64,000 nt of DNA from Alphaproteobacteria bacterium (GTDB lineage Bacteria > Pseudomonadota > Alphaproteobacteria > TMED109), in contig JAURCJ010000005.1 of NCBI GenBank assembly GCA_030828505.1, positions 51,803 to 115,802 of the forward strand, in the 5' to 3' direction. Both the position numbers and the translations under genes were made by a program. The notes below the pieces were generated by a model. It searched no databases. It was not told where the DNA came from and saw only the letters and a program-made list of their open reading frames with translations. Below, piece after piece: positions 39,125 to 49,458 of this stretch. The stretch's first letter is position 1. Every line of letters begins with the position of its first letter.

Positions 39125-39751
39125 ATGAAAAATAAAAAACCCATTTGGTGGAATAAAGCTAAATCATTTTTAAAAAATAATGATCCTGTTATGAAGGCAA
39201 TTATCATAAATTATAATGACGGAAGCATAGAATCACGGGGAGAGCCTTTTAATGCACTTTGTAGAACTATTGTAGGTCAACAAATTTCTGTTAAAGCAGC
39301 TGCGAGTATTTGGGATAAATTTGAAAATGGTATTAAAGAAGTAGCTCCAAAAAACATTATTAAATATGGAAATACTAAATTACAAAAATTTGGGCTTTCT
39401 AATAGAAAAGTAGAATATATGGTTGGTTTATCAAATTTTCTTATTAATAACCCAAGCGCAATTAATTCCTGGAAAAAAATGAATGATGATAGTGTTATCA
39501 AGGAGCTATGCAAATTAAAGGGAATTGGTCCGTGGAGCGCTGAAATGTTTTTAATGTTTGTGTTTCTAAGGCCAGATATACTGCCCTTAGGAGACCTAGG
39601 TCTACGAAGGGCTGTAGGAAAAAATTATTTAAATAAATTTGATCCCAGTTATGAAGAAGTTGAAGAAGTTGCAGAGCAATGGAAACCATACAGGTCTGCA
39701 GCGACATGGTATTTATGGAGATCAATTGATCCTATTGCAGTAGAGTATTAG
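39125..39751 (+). CDS. DNA-3-methyladenine glycosylase II
   Basis: HhH-GPD: 'LCRTIVGQQISVKAAASIWDKF', 'LCKLKGIGPWSAEMFLMFVFLRPDILPLGDLGLRRAV', 'EQWKPYRSAATWYLW'. Confidence 0.95.
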   Translation: MKNKKPIWWNKAKSFLKNNDPVMKAIIINYNDGSIESRGEPFNALCRTIVGQQISVKAAASIWDKFENGIKEVAPKNIIKYGNTKLQKFGLSNRKVEYMVGLSNFLINNPSAINSWKKMNDDSVIKELCKLKGIGPWSAEMFLMFVFLRPDILPLGDLGLRRAVGKNYLNKFDPSYEEVEEVAEQWKPYRSAATWYLWRSIDPIAVEY

Positions 39752-40353
39752 CTCTTTTTCAAAGGCTCCATAATTAAACTAACCATTCCATTTAAAATTT
39801 CTTTAGGAACTTTATTATTTGATAATGTCGCTATTAATTTTAGTTGATGATGAATATAATTAGTGAAAACATTAACATCAATCTCATTAGAAATTTCGCC
39901 TGATTCTATGGCTGCAGTTAACATATTTTTTAACTTAAATAAAATTTCTTTATCTTTCTCATATATTATTTTTCTGCATTTAGATGACATGCTTTTAGAA
40001 GGAAACCAAGATTCTTTATTATATAAGCAAGGATATAAATTCTCATCATCAAAATGACTGTTAATTAGAAAATTTAAAGCCGACTCAATATTTTCTACGA
40101 ATGTATTTTCGGCAGATAGGTATTCTGCTAAAATATTAACTCGTTTATCTAAATATAGTTTTAAAGCAGAAGCCTTCAAACCATCTTCTCCTCCATACTC
40201 TCGATAAACACTTGGTTTAGATTCTCCAATTTTGCGACAAATTTCATTTAAAGATACATTGTCCATACCTTCTCTCCAATAAACATGCATAGCTACATTA
40301 TCTGCATTATGCTTATCGAAAGTTTTTGGCCTACCTTTTTTAATTATTTTCAT
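39748..40353 (-). CDS. TetR/AcrR family transcriptional regulator
   Basis: HTH 'GMDNVSLNEICRKIGESKPSVYREYGGEDGLKASALKLYL'; divergent from MMPL gene. Confidence 0.9.
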   Translation of the reverse strand: MKIIKKGRPKTFDKHNADNVAMHVYWREGMDNVSLNEICRKIGESKPSVYREYGGEDGLKASALKLYLDKRVNILAEYLSAENTFVENIESALNFLINSHFDDENLYPCLYNKESWFPSKSMSSKCRKIIYEKDKEILFKLKNMLTAAIESGEISNEIDVNVFTNYIHHQLKLIATLSNNKVPKEILNGMVSLIMEPLKKS

Positions 40354-40397
40354 TTTTTACCAACTGGTATTTAAATAAAACAAGAATGATTGATATT

Positions 40398-40413
40398 TAT
40401 ACTAATCAGTATA
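40398..40413. promoter_or_regulatory. Candidate TetR-family operator TATACT-AATC-AGTATA
   Basis: Perfect 6-bp-arm inverted repeat 45 bp upstream of the tetR-like start, in the divergent intergenic region. Confidence 0.5.
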
Positions 40414-40586
40414 TAAATAAATCTTCTAAATGCAAGTAGTTGGGATTTCCCCGTGTAAAAATATATCTCTATTTTTATTGCCCAACTATTTGCTGTAAAA
40501 CTTGGAAAATTACGTAGACAGTATTTTCTGTTTAATATATACGGTAAATAGTTTAAAAAAGCTGTAATCGTATATGAAGTACAAAT

Positions 40587-42911
40587 TTGCTGCTGGAGGG
40601 TAATAAAATGACTGCTCAAAATTATGGACAATTAATAGTAAAAAGAAAATGGTTAGCTTTATTAGTTGGCTTGTTATTTACGGTTTTTTGGATAGGCGGA
40701 TTATCTGGTTTAAGTATGAACCCAGACAATAGAATCTTTTTTTCTAAAGATAACCCTCAATTATTAGCTCTAGAAACGCTGGAGAAAACATATTCAAGAG
40801 ATGATAATGTTTATTTAGTTTTGGCACCTAAAGATAAAAATGTTTTTAGTCCCTCTACTTTAGCAGCAGTTCGCGAGATGACAGAAAGGCTATGGCAAAC
40901 GCCTTTTTCTAGTAGAGTGGATTCCATTACTAATTTTCAATGGACTCGGTCAGATTTAGATGACGTCGTTATTAGTGATTTAGTTGAAGAAGGAGAAATT
41001 AGTGAAGATATAGCAAATAATGCTAGAGAAGTAGCATTAGCTGAACCACTAATAAGAAATTTATTAGTTGATTCAGAAGGTTTAGTTACAGGTTTAAACG
41101 TAAACATAATAATGCCAGAAGACCCCATTGCAAGTGGTGGAGCTACTATTGAAATTATGAATTTTATTAGAGCTGAACAAGCAAGATTTGCAGAAAAATG
41201 GCCAGATATAGACCTTTATGTTTCTGGTGGCGTACCTCTTACTTTAGCTTTTACAGAAGTTTCTATGAGTGATATTAGCACTTTGTTACCCATTACTCTA
41301 TTAGTCATATTTATTATTGCAGGGATTGCTTTAAGAGCTGTTTCAGCAGCTTTTTTGACTGCATTAATTGCTATATTAGCTGTAATTGGAATGATGGGGG
41401 CAGCAGGCTATATGGGTGTGATAATTAATGCTGTTACTTCAAATGCTCCTTTAATGTTACTTATATTAAGTATAGCCCATTGTGTTCATATTATAAATAC
41501 ACAAAGGCTTCAAATGAGGGCAGGAGTAAATAAAAAAGAAGCTATAATTGAATCTATGCGAGTAAACTTAAAGCCAGTGTTTATTACTTCTGCTACAACA
41601 GCAGTAGGTTTTTTATCTATGCATTTTTCCGACTCTCCCCCATTTAGAGAGTTAGGTTATATGCTAGCTGCAGGTAATTTGATTGCTTTTGTTAATGCAT
41701 CTTTAGTCTTACCTGCATTATTAGCTATATTACCAGCTAAAGTGCAACCAAAGAAAACATTTTTCTCTCAAAGAATTATGGATAATTTGTCTAACTTTGT
41801 AATAGAAAAACAAAAATATTTATTATCTATTTCAAGTGTTATAATAGTTGGTTTATTGATAGGTATTAGTCAAATAAAATTGGATGATACTTGGACAACT
41901 TATTTTTCTGAACAGTTTGAAATTAGATCCCATTCTGACTTTTTAGAAGATAATTTGACCGGTCTGAATGCAATAGAATATTCAGTTCCAGCTGGTGAAG
42001 AAAATGGAATAAATAATCCAGAATATTTAGCAAATTTAGATAAATTTGCTAACTGGTATCGAGCTCAAGAAGGTGTAAATCATGTCAGCGTAGTATCAGA
42101 TACTATAAAAAGACTTAATAAAGCAATGAATGGTGACCAAGAATCTTTTTATAAAATTCCAGAATCACAAGAATTAGCTGCACAATATTTGTTATTGTAT
42201 GAACTTTCTGTCCCTTTTGGTTTAGATTTAAATAGTAGTATAAATGTTACAAAATCTGCAACAAGAATGACAGTTTCGGTTATGCATGCTTCATCTGCCC
42301 ACTTAAGAGAGCTTGATGAAAAAGCTCAAGTTTGGCTTGCAGATAATATTCCAGAATTTAAAACTGTAGGTTCAGGCTTATCTGTAATTTTTGCGCACTT
42401 ATCAGAACGAAATATTAATTCGATGTTATTTGGGTCATTTATGGCACTAGTTATCATTTCTTTTATACTAATTTTTGCTCTAAGAAGCTTGCCTATTGGT
42501 ATTTTAAGTTTAGTACCAAATATATTTCCAGCAGCTATGGCCTTTGGTTTATGGGGGTATTTAGTAGGTGAGGTAGGTATAGCTATTGCTGTAGTAGGAG
42601 CTATGACTTTAGGTATAGTTGTGGATGATACTGTCCATTTTTTAAGTAAGTATTTAAGAGGAAGAAAAGAGTTAAATAAATCTCCGGAAGATGCAACTAG
42701 ATATGCATTCTCCACTGTCGGCTTTGCTCTGGTTGTTACATCTTGTGCTTTGATTGGAGGTTTTTTAGTATTAGCAAGCTCTGGTTTTAGGGTTAACTCT
42801 GACTTAGCACAGTTATCAATGATTACTATTGCTTTTGCAATTATTGCATACTTTTTATTCTTGCCTCCATTATTAATGAAGCTAGAAAATTTAAAAAAAA
42901 AATCTAAGTAA
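40587..42911 (+). CDS. MMPL/RND-family lipid-type transporter
   Basis: Two SSD-like membrane blocks; 'NLKPVFITSATTAVGFLSMHFSDSPPFRELG', 'GAMTLGIVVDDTVHFLSKY'. ATG at 40608 is an alternative start. Confidence 0.93.
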   Translation: MLLEGNKMTAQNYGQLIVKRKWLALLVGLLFTVFWIGGLSGLSMNPDNRIFFSKDNPQLLALETLEKTYSRDDNVYLVLAPKDKNVFSPSTLAAVREMTERLWQTPFSSRVDSITNFQWTRSDLDDVVISDLVEEGEISEDIANNAREVALAEPLIRNLLVDSEGLVTGLNVNIIMPEDPIASGGATIEIMNFIRAEQARFAEKWPDIDLYVSGGVPLTLAFTEVSMSDISTLLPITLLVIFIIAGIALRAVSAAFLTALIAILAVIGMMGAAGYMGVIINAVTSNAPLMLLILSIAHCVHIINTQRLQMRAGVNKKEAIIESMRVNLKPVFITSATTAVGFLSMHFSDSPPFRELGYMLAAGNLIAFVNASLVLPALLAILPAKVQPKKTFFSQRIMDNLSNFVIEKQKYLLSISSVIIVGLLIGISQIKLDDTWTTYFSEQFEIRSHSDFLEDNLTGLNAIEYSVPAGEENGINNPEYLANLDKFANWYRAQEGVNHVSVVSDTIKRLNKAMNGDQESFYKIPESQELAAQYLLLYELSVPFGLDLNSSINVTKSATRMTVSVMHASSAHLRELDEKAQVWLADNIPEFKTVGSGLSVIFAHLSERNINSMLFGSFMALVIISFILIFALRSLPIGILSLVPNIFPAAMAFGLWGYLVGEVGIAIAVVGAMTLGIVVDDTVHFLSKYLRGRKELNKSPEDATRYAFSTVGFALVVTSCALIGGFLVLASSGFRVNSDLAQLSMITIAFAIIAYFLFLPPLLMKLENLKKKSK

Positions 42912-42928
42912 GAAAAGGAATATATCTT

Positions 42929-43732
42929 ATGAAAAATTTAATTAAAATTACATTATTCTTTATCACAACTTTTATATTTAGTCTTTCCGTGGCTTTTGGA
43001 GAAACACCGGAAGAAAAAGGGTTACGTTTAGCAATAGAGGCGGATTTAACTGGCGATGGTTTTATTGATACTGTCTCTAAAAGTCAAATGACTTTAAGAA
43101 ATGCTCAAGGAGAGGAAAGTATTCGAGAATTTTCTTCAAAAACATTAGAAGTAGAAAATGATGGAGATAAATCTATATTTATCTTTCATCATCCAAAAGA
43201 TGTAAAGGGAACAGCTACTTTGACTTTTACTCATAAAACAGGCCCTGATGATCAATGGCTTTATTTACCGGCCTTAAAAAGAGTCAAAAGAATTAGCTCT
43301 GATAACAGATCTGGAGCTTTTGTAGGTTCAGAATTTGCCTATGAAGATTTGGCCAGTCAAGAAATAGAAAAATATACTTATAAGTGGATAGAAGATGTTC
43401 CATGTCCAGGGGATGAACAAGCAAAATGCTACGTATCAGAGAGTTATCCAGTTGAAAAATCTTCAGGCTACAAAAGGAGAGTTTCTTGGGTAGATATAGA
43501 GGAACATAGGGTTAGAAAAATTGATTTCTATGATAGGAAAGATAAATTACTAAAAACATTAGTTTTTTCTGATTATAAACAATATCTAGACAAGTTTTGG
43601 ACTGCCCATACTTTAAAAATGGTAAATCATAATACTGGTAAAGAGACAGATATATCAATTACCGAAACTAAGTATCAAACTGGTTTAAAAGATTCTGACT
43701 TTAATCGTCAGTCACTTAAACGTGCTCGTTAA
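42929..43732 (+). CDS. Outer membrane lipoprotein-sorting (LolA-like) protein
   Basis: Signal peptide; 'FIFHHPKDVKGTATLTFTHKTGPDDQWLYLPALKRVKRISSDNRSGAFVGSEFAYEDLA' characteristic of the LolA-like family next to MMPL transporters. Confidence 0.92.
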   Translation: MKNLIKITLFFITTFIFSLSVAFGETPEEKGLRLAIEADLTGDGFIDTVSKSQMTLRNAQGEESIREFSSKTLEVENDGDKSIFIFHHPKDVKGTATLTFTHKTGPDDQWLYLPALKRVKRISSDNRSGAFVGSEFAYEDLASQEIEKYTYKWIEDVPCPGDEQAKCYVSESYPVEKSSGYKRRVSWVDIEEHRVRKIDFYDRKDKLLKTLVFSDYKQYLDKFWTAHTLKMVNHNTGKETDISITETKYQTGLKDSDFNRQSLKRAR

Positions 43733-44946
43733 TGAATATAGTTTTTAAGTCTGTTTTATTACTTTTATTAACTATTTTTTCACATTCTGCTTATTCTAGA
43801 CCAAGTATTTTAGAATTTGAAACTGAGGTAACTGTCGCTTCATGGTTATTTCCAGAGTCTCCTTTATATGCAGGCCAAAAGGATAATAATTATTCAATCG
43901 CCTTAGAATCTGAGTTATATGCTGAATGGGATAAAGGAGATAGTTTTGTATTTACTCCATTTATACTTTTGGATAGCTACGACGATAACAGATCTCATTT
44001 AGATATTAGAGAAGCGCTTTATTCTTGGTATGGTGATGACTGGGAATCATCCGTAGGTATAGGCCAAGTGTTTTGGGGTGTTACAGAATCAAAAAATTTA
44101 GTAGATATAATTAATCAATTTGACGCGGTATATGATCCGTTATTTAAAACAAAGCTTGGCCAACCATTAACAAATTTAACTTTAATTAGAGACAGTGGTT
44201 ATTATGAATTATTTATTCTTCCTTATTTTCGTGAAAGAACATCACCGGGTAAAAAAGGTCGTTTAAGAGGAGATCCAGAATTTTCTAAAGGGGGAACTAA
44301 GTTTGAAGGAGGAAGTCAATGGACTCCTGAATTAGCTGTTAGGTGGTCTAATAGTTTTAATGATTATGACTTGTCAATGCATAGTTTTTTTGGTTATTCA
44401 AGAGCTCCTTCTATAGATGTTATGATAGTAGATGGACAACTTAAGTATGAACCAAATTATCAAAGAGTAAGGCAAATTGGGGGGACTGTTCAAAAAACTT
44501 CCGAAGCCACCCTTTATAAGATGGAGTGGTTAGCTAAAGATGGGCAAAAAGACGCTAACTTTAGAAGGGGTGGATATTTTTCGACAGTATTTGGCTTTGA
44601 GCATACTTTATATAAGGCCATTGATGAAGGAGGAGATTTAGGGTTTTTAATGGAATATAATTTTGATAGTAGAAGGTCTCGATCTAATGACAGTTTACAA
44701 GACGATATTTTTATAGCAGCCCGAATAACATTAAATGATCCAGATGATACACAGATGTTATTTGGGTCTATTTTAGATTTAGATGGAGATGGGCAGATGT
44801 ATCAAGTTGATTTCGGAAAACGTTTAAATGATTCTCTAACTTTTGGAGTTAAGGGTGCAGTTTATCAGAATGGTAGATATAATTCTAATCTATATATTTT
44901 ACGGCAGGATAGCTGGGTAGAAATTAATTTAAAGCAATATTTTTAA
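43732..44946 (+). CDS. Predicted outer-membrane beta-barrel protein
   Basis: Signal peptide; alternating amphipathic pattern; C-terminal aromatic-rich end 'DSWVEINLKQYF'; overlaps stop of LolA-like gene. Confidence 0.75.
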   Translation: MNIVFKSVLLLLLTIFSHSAYSRPSILEFETEVTVASWLFPESPLYAGQKDNNYSIALESELYAEWDKGDSFVFTPFILLDSYDDNRSHLDIREALYSWYGDDWESSVGIGQVFWGVTESKNLVDIINQFDAVYDPLFKTKLGQPLTNLTLIRDSGYYELFILPYFRERTSPGKKGRLRGDPEFSKGGTKFEGGSQWTPELAVRWSNSFNDYDLSMHSFFGYSRAPSIDVMIVDGQLKYEPNYQRVRQIGGTVQKTSEATLYKMEWLAKDGQKDANFRRGGYFSTVFGFEHTLYKAIDEGGDLGFLMEYNFDSRRSRSNDSLQDDIFIAARITLNDPDDTQMLFGSILDLDGDGQMYQVDFGKRLNDSLTFGVKGAVYQNGRYNSNLYILRQDSWVEINLKQYF

Positions 44947-45027
44947 TATCAATTTTAAAGTATTGTTGATTATTTAGATTCTATAAATATAATCTGCTAC
45001 TAATAGTTTTTTAAATAAGGTTCTGTT

Positions 45028-45471
45028 ATGGCAGTCTCAAAAAAGAAGAATAATAAAATAGAAGTTAGCCTTGATAATTATAAATTAAGTGAAAAAGACC
45101 CTTTTATGTGCAAGGAGCAATTAGCATATTTTAAATTAAAATTAGAAAAATGGAGATCTGATGTTATGTCAGATTCTGAAAAAACGCGGAAAAGTTTGCA
45201 AAAAAATAATACTCCTGAAGCTGATGTTGCTGATCGCGCTTCTACTGAAACAGAAAGAGCTTTAGAATTAAGGACTAGAGATAGACAAAGAAAGTTATTA
45301 GCTAAGATTAATGCAGCATTAGCAAGGATTAAAGATGGTTCTTATGGATATTGCATAGAAACGGGTGAGCCTATTGGTTTAAAAAGGTTAGATGCAAGAC
45401 CTATAGCGTTATTATCAATTCAAGCACAAGAGCGTCATGAAAAATATGAGCGTTCACATCGAGACGATTAA
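45028..45471 (+). CDS. dksA: RNA polymerase-binding transcription factor DksA (single-Cys type)
   Basis: 'ADVADRASTETERALELRTRDRQRKLLAKINAALARIKDGSYGYCIETGEPIGLKRLDARPIA'. Confidence 0.95.
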   Translation: MAVSKKKNNKIEVSLDNYKLSEKDPFMCKEQLAYFKLKLEKWRSDVMSDSEKTRKSLQKNNTPEADVADRASTETERALELRTRDRQRKLLAKINAALARIKDGSYGYCIETGEPIGLKRLDARPIALLSIQAQERHEKYERSHRDD

Positions 45472-45476
45472 AAAAA

Positions 45477-45491
45477 GAACAAAATAAGAAC
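45477..45491. promoter_or_regulatory. LexA/SOS box (alphaproteobacterial type)
   Basis: GAACAAAATAAGAAC = GAAC-N7-GAAC (reverse complement GTTC-N7-GTTC) just upstream of the recA promoter. Confidence 0.8.
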
Positions 45492-45498
45492 AAATTGT

Positions 45499-45529
45499 TT
45501 GACATAAGTAATTAAATTATGTTTTATAT
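45499..45529 (+). promoter_or_regulatory. recA sigma70-type promoter
   Basis: TTGACA at 45499-45504, TTTATA/TTATAT -10-like element 18-19 nt downstream. Confidence 0.6.
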
Positions 45530-45531
45530 AA

Positions 45532-45546
45532 GAACAAAACATGATC
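45532..45546. promoter_or_regulatory. Second, imperfect LexA-like box
   Basis: GAACAAAACATGATC = GAAC-N7-GATC (one mismatch), near the -10/transcription start region of recA. Confidence 0.4.
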
Positions 45547-45627
45547 ATTTGTATTTAAAAAATAAATAAAAAAAATATTTATTTATAAAAATATATTAAT
45601 GGAATAAAAAGGTAAGGAAAATAATTT

Positions 45628-46728
45628 ATGTCTGATAAAGAAAAAAAACCAGAATTGAGGATAGTTGAAATGGAAGATAAAGAAAAAGGTAAAGCGTTAG
45701 AGGCAGCACTTTCACAAATTGAAAGAGCATATGGTAAAGGTTCCATAATGAAATTAGGGGAAAACTCCGTAGTTGAAATGGAATCAATTTCTACTGGGTC
45801 ATTAGGACTGGATATAGCTTTAGGCATAGGTGGTTTACCACGAGGAAGAATAATAGAAATTTATGGACCTGAAAGTTCTGGTAAAACAACATTAACTTTA
45901 CACGCTGTTGCACAGGCACAAAAAGAAGGTGGAGTATGTGCTTTTGTAGATGCTGAGCATGCATTAGATCCTGTATATGCAAAAAAATTGGGAGTAAATG
46001 TTGAAAATTTATTAATTAGTCAACCTGACGCGGGCGAGCAAGCTTTAGAAATTGCTGATACTTTAGTAAGATCTGGTGCTGTAGATTTAATAGTAGTTGA
46101 TTCTGTTGCTGCTTTAGTTCCAAGAGCCGAATTAGAAGGTGAAATGGGAGATCATCATGTAGGTTTACAGGCAAGATTAATGAGTCAGGCTTTAAGAAAA
46201 CTAACTTCAACTATAGCAAAATCGAATACTACGATAATTTTTATTAATCAAATTAGAATGAAAATAGGAGTAATGTTTGGTAGTCCTGAAACTACTACGG
46301 GTGGAAATGCCTTAAAATTTTATTCATCAGTAAGAATGGATATTAGAAGAATAGGACAAATAAAAGATAGAGATGAAGTTATTGGTAATCAAACCAGAGT
46401 TAAGGTGGTTAAAAATAAAGTGGCACCACCTTTTAAAGTAGTAGAGTTTGATATAATGTACGGAAAAGGCATAAGCTATAATGGAGAATTAGTAGATCTA
46501 GGTGTAAAAGCTGAAGTAATAGAAAAAGCTGGTTCATGGTATTCCTATAAAGATGAAAGAATTGGTCAAGGACGTGAAAATGTTAAGCAATACCTTGAAG
46601 ATCATCCAGATATAGCAGAAAATATAGGTTTAGAAATAAAAAGTAGTTTAGGTATTGTTAAGGATTTAGAAGAATCTGATATAATAGAAAATACTGAAAT
46701 GGATAAAACAGCAAAAAGCTCAGAATAA
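45628..46728 (+). CDS. recA: Recombinase RecA
   Basis: '[27 protein letters not shown]', '[19 protein letters not shown]', '[26 protein letters not shown]'. Confidence 0.99.
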   Translation: MSDKEKKPELRIVEMEDKEKGKALEAALSQIERAYGKGSIMKLGENSVVEMESISTGSLGLDIALGIGGLPRGRIIEIYGPESSGKTTLTLHAVAQAQKEGGVCAFVDAEHALDPVYAKKLGVNVENLLISQPDAGEQALEIADTLVRSGAVDLIVVDSVAALVPRAELEGEMGDHHVGLQARLMSQALRKLTSTIAKSNTTIIFINQIRMKIGVMFGSPETTTGGNALKFYSSVRMDIRRIGQIKDRDEVIGNQTRVKVVKNKVAPPFKVVEFDIMYGKGISYNGELVDLGVKAEVIEKAGSWYSYKDERIGQGRENVKQYLEDHPDIAENIGLEIKSSLGIVKDLEESDIIENTEMDKTAKSSE

Positions 46729-46812
46729 ATATAGACTTATTATTCTATCCCTTTTAAAACAATCTATTAACATTAAATGATAAAATGTTAAGATGCTTTT
46801 AGGAGGGATAAA

Positions 46813-49455
46813 TTGACTAATTCAACGAAAGAAATAAGAAGAGCCTTTTTAGACTATTTTAAGTCTAATGATCATAAAGAATTATCTTCATCCCCTTTAA
46901 TTCCTCAAGATGATCCTACATTATTATTTACAAATGCAGGTATGGTTCAATTCAAAAATATTTTTACTGGTAAAGAAAATAGTAAATATGAAAGAGCTAC
47001 TACTTCACAAAAATGCTTAAGAGCTGGAGGAAAGCATAATGATTTAGAAAATGTTGGGTATACAGCTCGACATCACACATTTTTTGAAATGTTAGGAAAT
47101 TTTAGTTTTGGAAATTATTTTAAAGAGCTAGCAATAGAATATGCTTGGAATTTAGTAACTAAAATATATGGATTAGATCCTAAAAAATTATTGGTTACAG
47201 TTTATTCTGAAGATGAAGAGGCCAATAACTTATGGAGTAAAATTTCTGGATTACCAGAAAATAGGATAATAAAAATTGCTACATCAGATAATTTTTGGTC
47301 CATGGGTGATACTGGTCCTTGTGGCCCTTGTTCAGAAATATTCTATGATCATGGGCCTAAAATAGCTGGAGGCATACCTGGAAGTAAGAACGAAGATGGT
47401 GATCGTTTCATAGAAATATGGAATTTAGTTTTTATGCAATATGAAATGTTAGCTAATGGAAATAGAAATAATCTACCTAAACCTTCAATAGATACTGGCA
47501 TGGGGTTGGAGAGAATGGCAGCTGTTTTACAAGGAGTCCATAATAATTATGAAATAGATTTATTTCAAGAATTAATAAATGCTTCTATAGAGTATTCAGG
47601 AGAAGATGCAAATGATGAAAGTATTATTTCTCATAGGGTTATATCAGACCATTTAAGAGCCTCAGCTTTTCTAATTGCTGACGGAGTTCTTCCTTCTAAT
47701 GAAGGTAGAGGATATGTTTTGAGAAGAATTATGAGGAGAGCTATGAGGCATGTACATAAATTAGGTATAAAAGACCCGCATATGTTCCGCCTAGTTAATA
47801 TTTTAATTCAGCAAATGGGAGAATCTTTTATTGAATTAAACCGTGCAAAAATTTTAATAGAGAATACTCTTAAAGATGAGGAAATCAAATTTAGAGAAAC
47901 TTTAGATAGGGGCCTGGGATTATTAGATCAATCTATTAATAAGTTAAATAATACTGAAAAATTACCAGGAGAAGTTGCATTTAAGTTATATGATACATAT
48001 GGATTTCCAGTAGATCTTACAGCTGATATTTTAAGAGGTAAAGGCAGAGATTTAGATTATAAGGGCTTTGAAAAAAGTATGAATCTGCAAAAAGAAACTG
48101 CAAGGCAAGCTTGGAGTGGTTCAGGTGATAAAGAAACAGACTCAACTTGGATAGATATTAAGGAAAAAGAGGGAGAAGTAAAATTTGTAGGTTATGAAAA
48201 TAATAAAATTCAATCTATAGTGACTAATATTATTATTAATAATAATGAAAAAAATGAAGCTAATCTTGGCGAGGAAGCTAAAATTTTAACAGAGGAATCT
48301 CCATTTTATGGGGAGTCAGGTGGTCAAATCGGTGATACTGGAAAGATAAAATGGAAAAATGGAGAAGCCGTAGTTTTTGATACAAAAAAAATTGAAAATT
48401 TAATTGTTCACTTTGTAAAAATTGTTAAAGGTAATCTTAAAGTTAAAGCCAACGTTACTATGGAGATAGATGTTGATAGAAGAAACGCTTTAAAAGTGCA
48501 CCATAGTGCTACACATTTACTTCATGAAGCTTTAAGAAGGAATATTGGAGAACACATAAGTCAAAAAGGTAGCTTGGTAGCCCCAGATAAATTAAGGTTT
48601 GATATTAGTCATAATAAGCCAATAAGTAGTGAAGAAATTGAGGTGATAGAAAAAGAGATTAATAATAAAATAAGAGAAAATATTGAGGTATCTACTGATA
48701 TAATGAAAATTGATGAAGCTCAAAAAATGGGTGCGTTAGCTCTATTTGGAGAAAAATATAGTGATAGAGTTAGAGTAGTAAAAATGGCTAAAGATGAAAG
48801 TAGTCAATATTCTATTGAACTTTGTGGAGGTACTCATGTTAGTAGAACAGGAGACATTGGTTTATTTAAAATATTATCAGAATCTGCCTTAGGGTCTGGA
48901 ATAAGAAGAATAGAAGCAGTAGCAGGTAAGGCTGCACTAGAAGTATTCCAAAATTATAATAATCTTATTGGTGATATTTCTTCTGAAATGAGAGTATCGA
49001 ATGAAAATTTAAAAGATAGAATAATATCCTTAATATCAGATAAAAAAGCATTAGAAAAACAAATCAATGATTTAAATAAGAAAGTTAATACTTCTAAAAT
49101 ATCAGACGTAGAAACTAACAAGGTTATAATAAACAAAATAACAGTAATTAGTAAAATTTTAGACTCTATGCCTCCTAAGGAACTAAAGGGTTTAGTTGAT
49201 GAAATTAAAAAGGATATAGTGAGTGGTATAGTAATTATTATCAGTACTTTAGATAAAAAAGCCTCAATAGTTGTTGGAGTAACTGAAGATATTACAAATA
49301 AATATGATGCAGTAGAATTTACAAAAGCTGCTGTGGAGATTTTAGGAGGAAAAGGAGGTGGGGGAAGACCAGATATGGCACAAGGAGGAGGCCCTCAATA
49401 TGAAAAAACAGAAGAAGCCATAAATCAAATTAAACATTTAATAAAATCTAAGTAA
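46813..49455 (+). CDS. alaS: Alanine-tRNA ligase
   Basis: 'IRRAFLDYFKSNDHKELSSSPLIPQDDPTLLFTNAGMVQFKNIF', 'HHSATHLLHEALRR', 'SIELCGGTHVSRTGDIG', 'GGKGGGGRPDMAQGGG'; TTG start with 'aggaggg' RBS. Confidence 0.98.
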   Translation: MTNSTKEIRRAFLDYFKSNDHKELSSSPLIPQDDPTLLFTNAGMVQFKNIFTGKENSKYERATTSQKCLRAGGKHNDLENVGYTARHHTFFEMLGNFSFGNYFKELAIEYAWNLVTKIYGLDPKKLLVTVYSEDEEANNLWSKISGLPENRIIKIATSDNFWSMGDTGPCGPCSEIFYDHGPKIAGGIPGSKNEDGDRFIEIWNLVFMQYEMLANGNRNNLPKPSIDTGMGLERMAAVLQGVHNNYEIDLFQELINASIEYSGEDANDESIISHRVISDHLRASAFLIADGVLPSNEGRGYVLRRIMRRAMRHVHKLGIKDPHMFRLVNILIQQMGESFIELNRAKILIENTLKDEEIKFRETLDRGLGLLDQSINKLNNTEKLPGEVAFKLYDTYGFPVDLTADILRGKGRDLDYKGFEKSMNLQKETARQAWSGSGDKETDSTWIDIKEKEGEVKFVGYENNKIQSIVTNIIINNNEKNEANLGEEAKILTEESPFYGESGGQIGDTGKIKWKNGEAVVFDTKKIENLIVHFVKIVKGNLKVKANVTMEIDVDRRNALKVHHSATHLLHEALRRNIGEHISQKGSLVAPDKLRFDISHNKPISSEEIEVIEKEINNKIRENIEVSTDIMKIDEAQKMGALALFGEKYSDRVRVVKMAKDESSQYSIELCGGTHVSRTGDIGLFKILSESALGSGIRRIEAVAGKAALEVFQNYNNLIGDISSEMRVSNENLKDRIISLISDKKALEKQINDLNKKVNTSKISDVETNKVIINKITVISKILDSMPPKELKGLVDEIKKDIVSGIVIIISTLDKKASIVVGVTEDITNKYDAVEFTKAAVEILGGKGGGGRPDMAQGGGPQYEKTEEAINQIKHLIKSK

Positions 49456-49458
49456 TAC

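Noticed and set aside
45028-45471. DksA lacks the four-Cys zinc finger (YGYCIETGEPIG...LLSIQAQE)
   Set aside because: Reduced-cysteine DksA is already known in Alphaproteobacteria (e.g. Rhodobacter), so this is not unusual.
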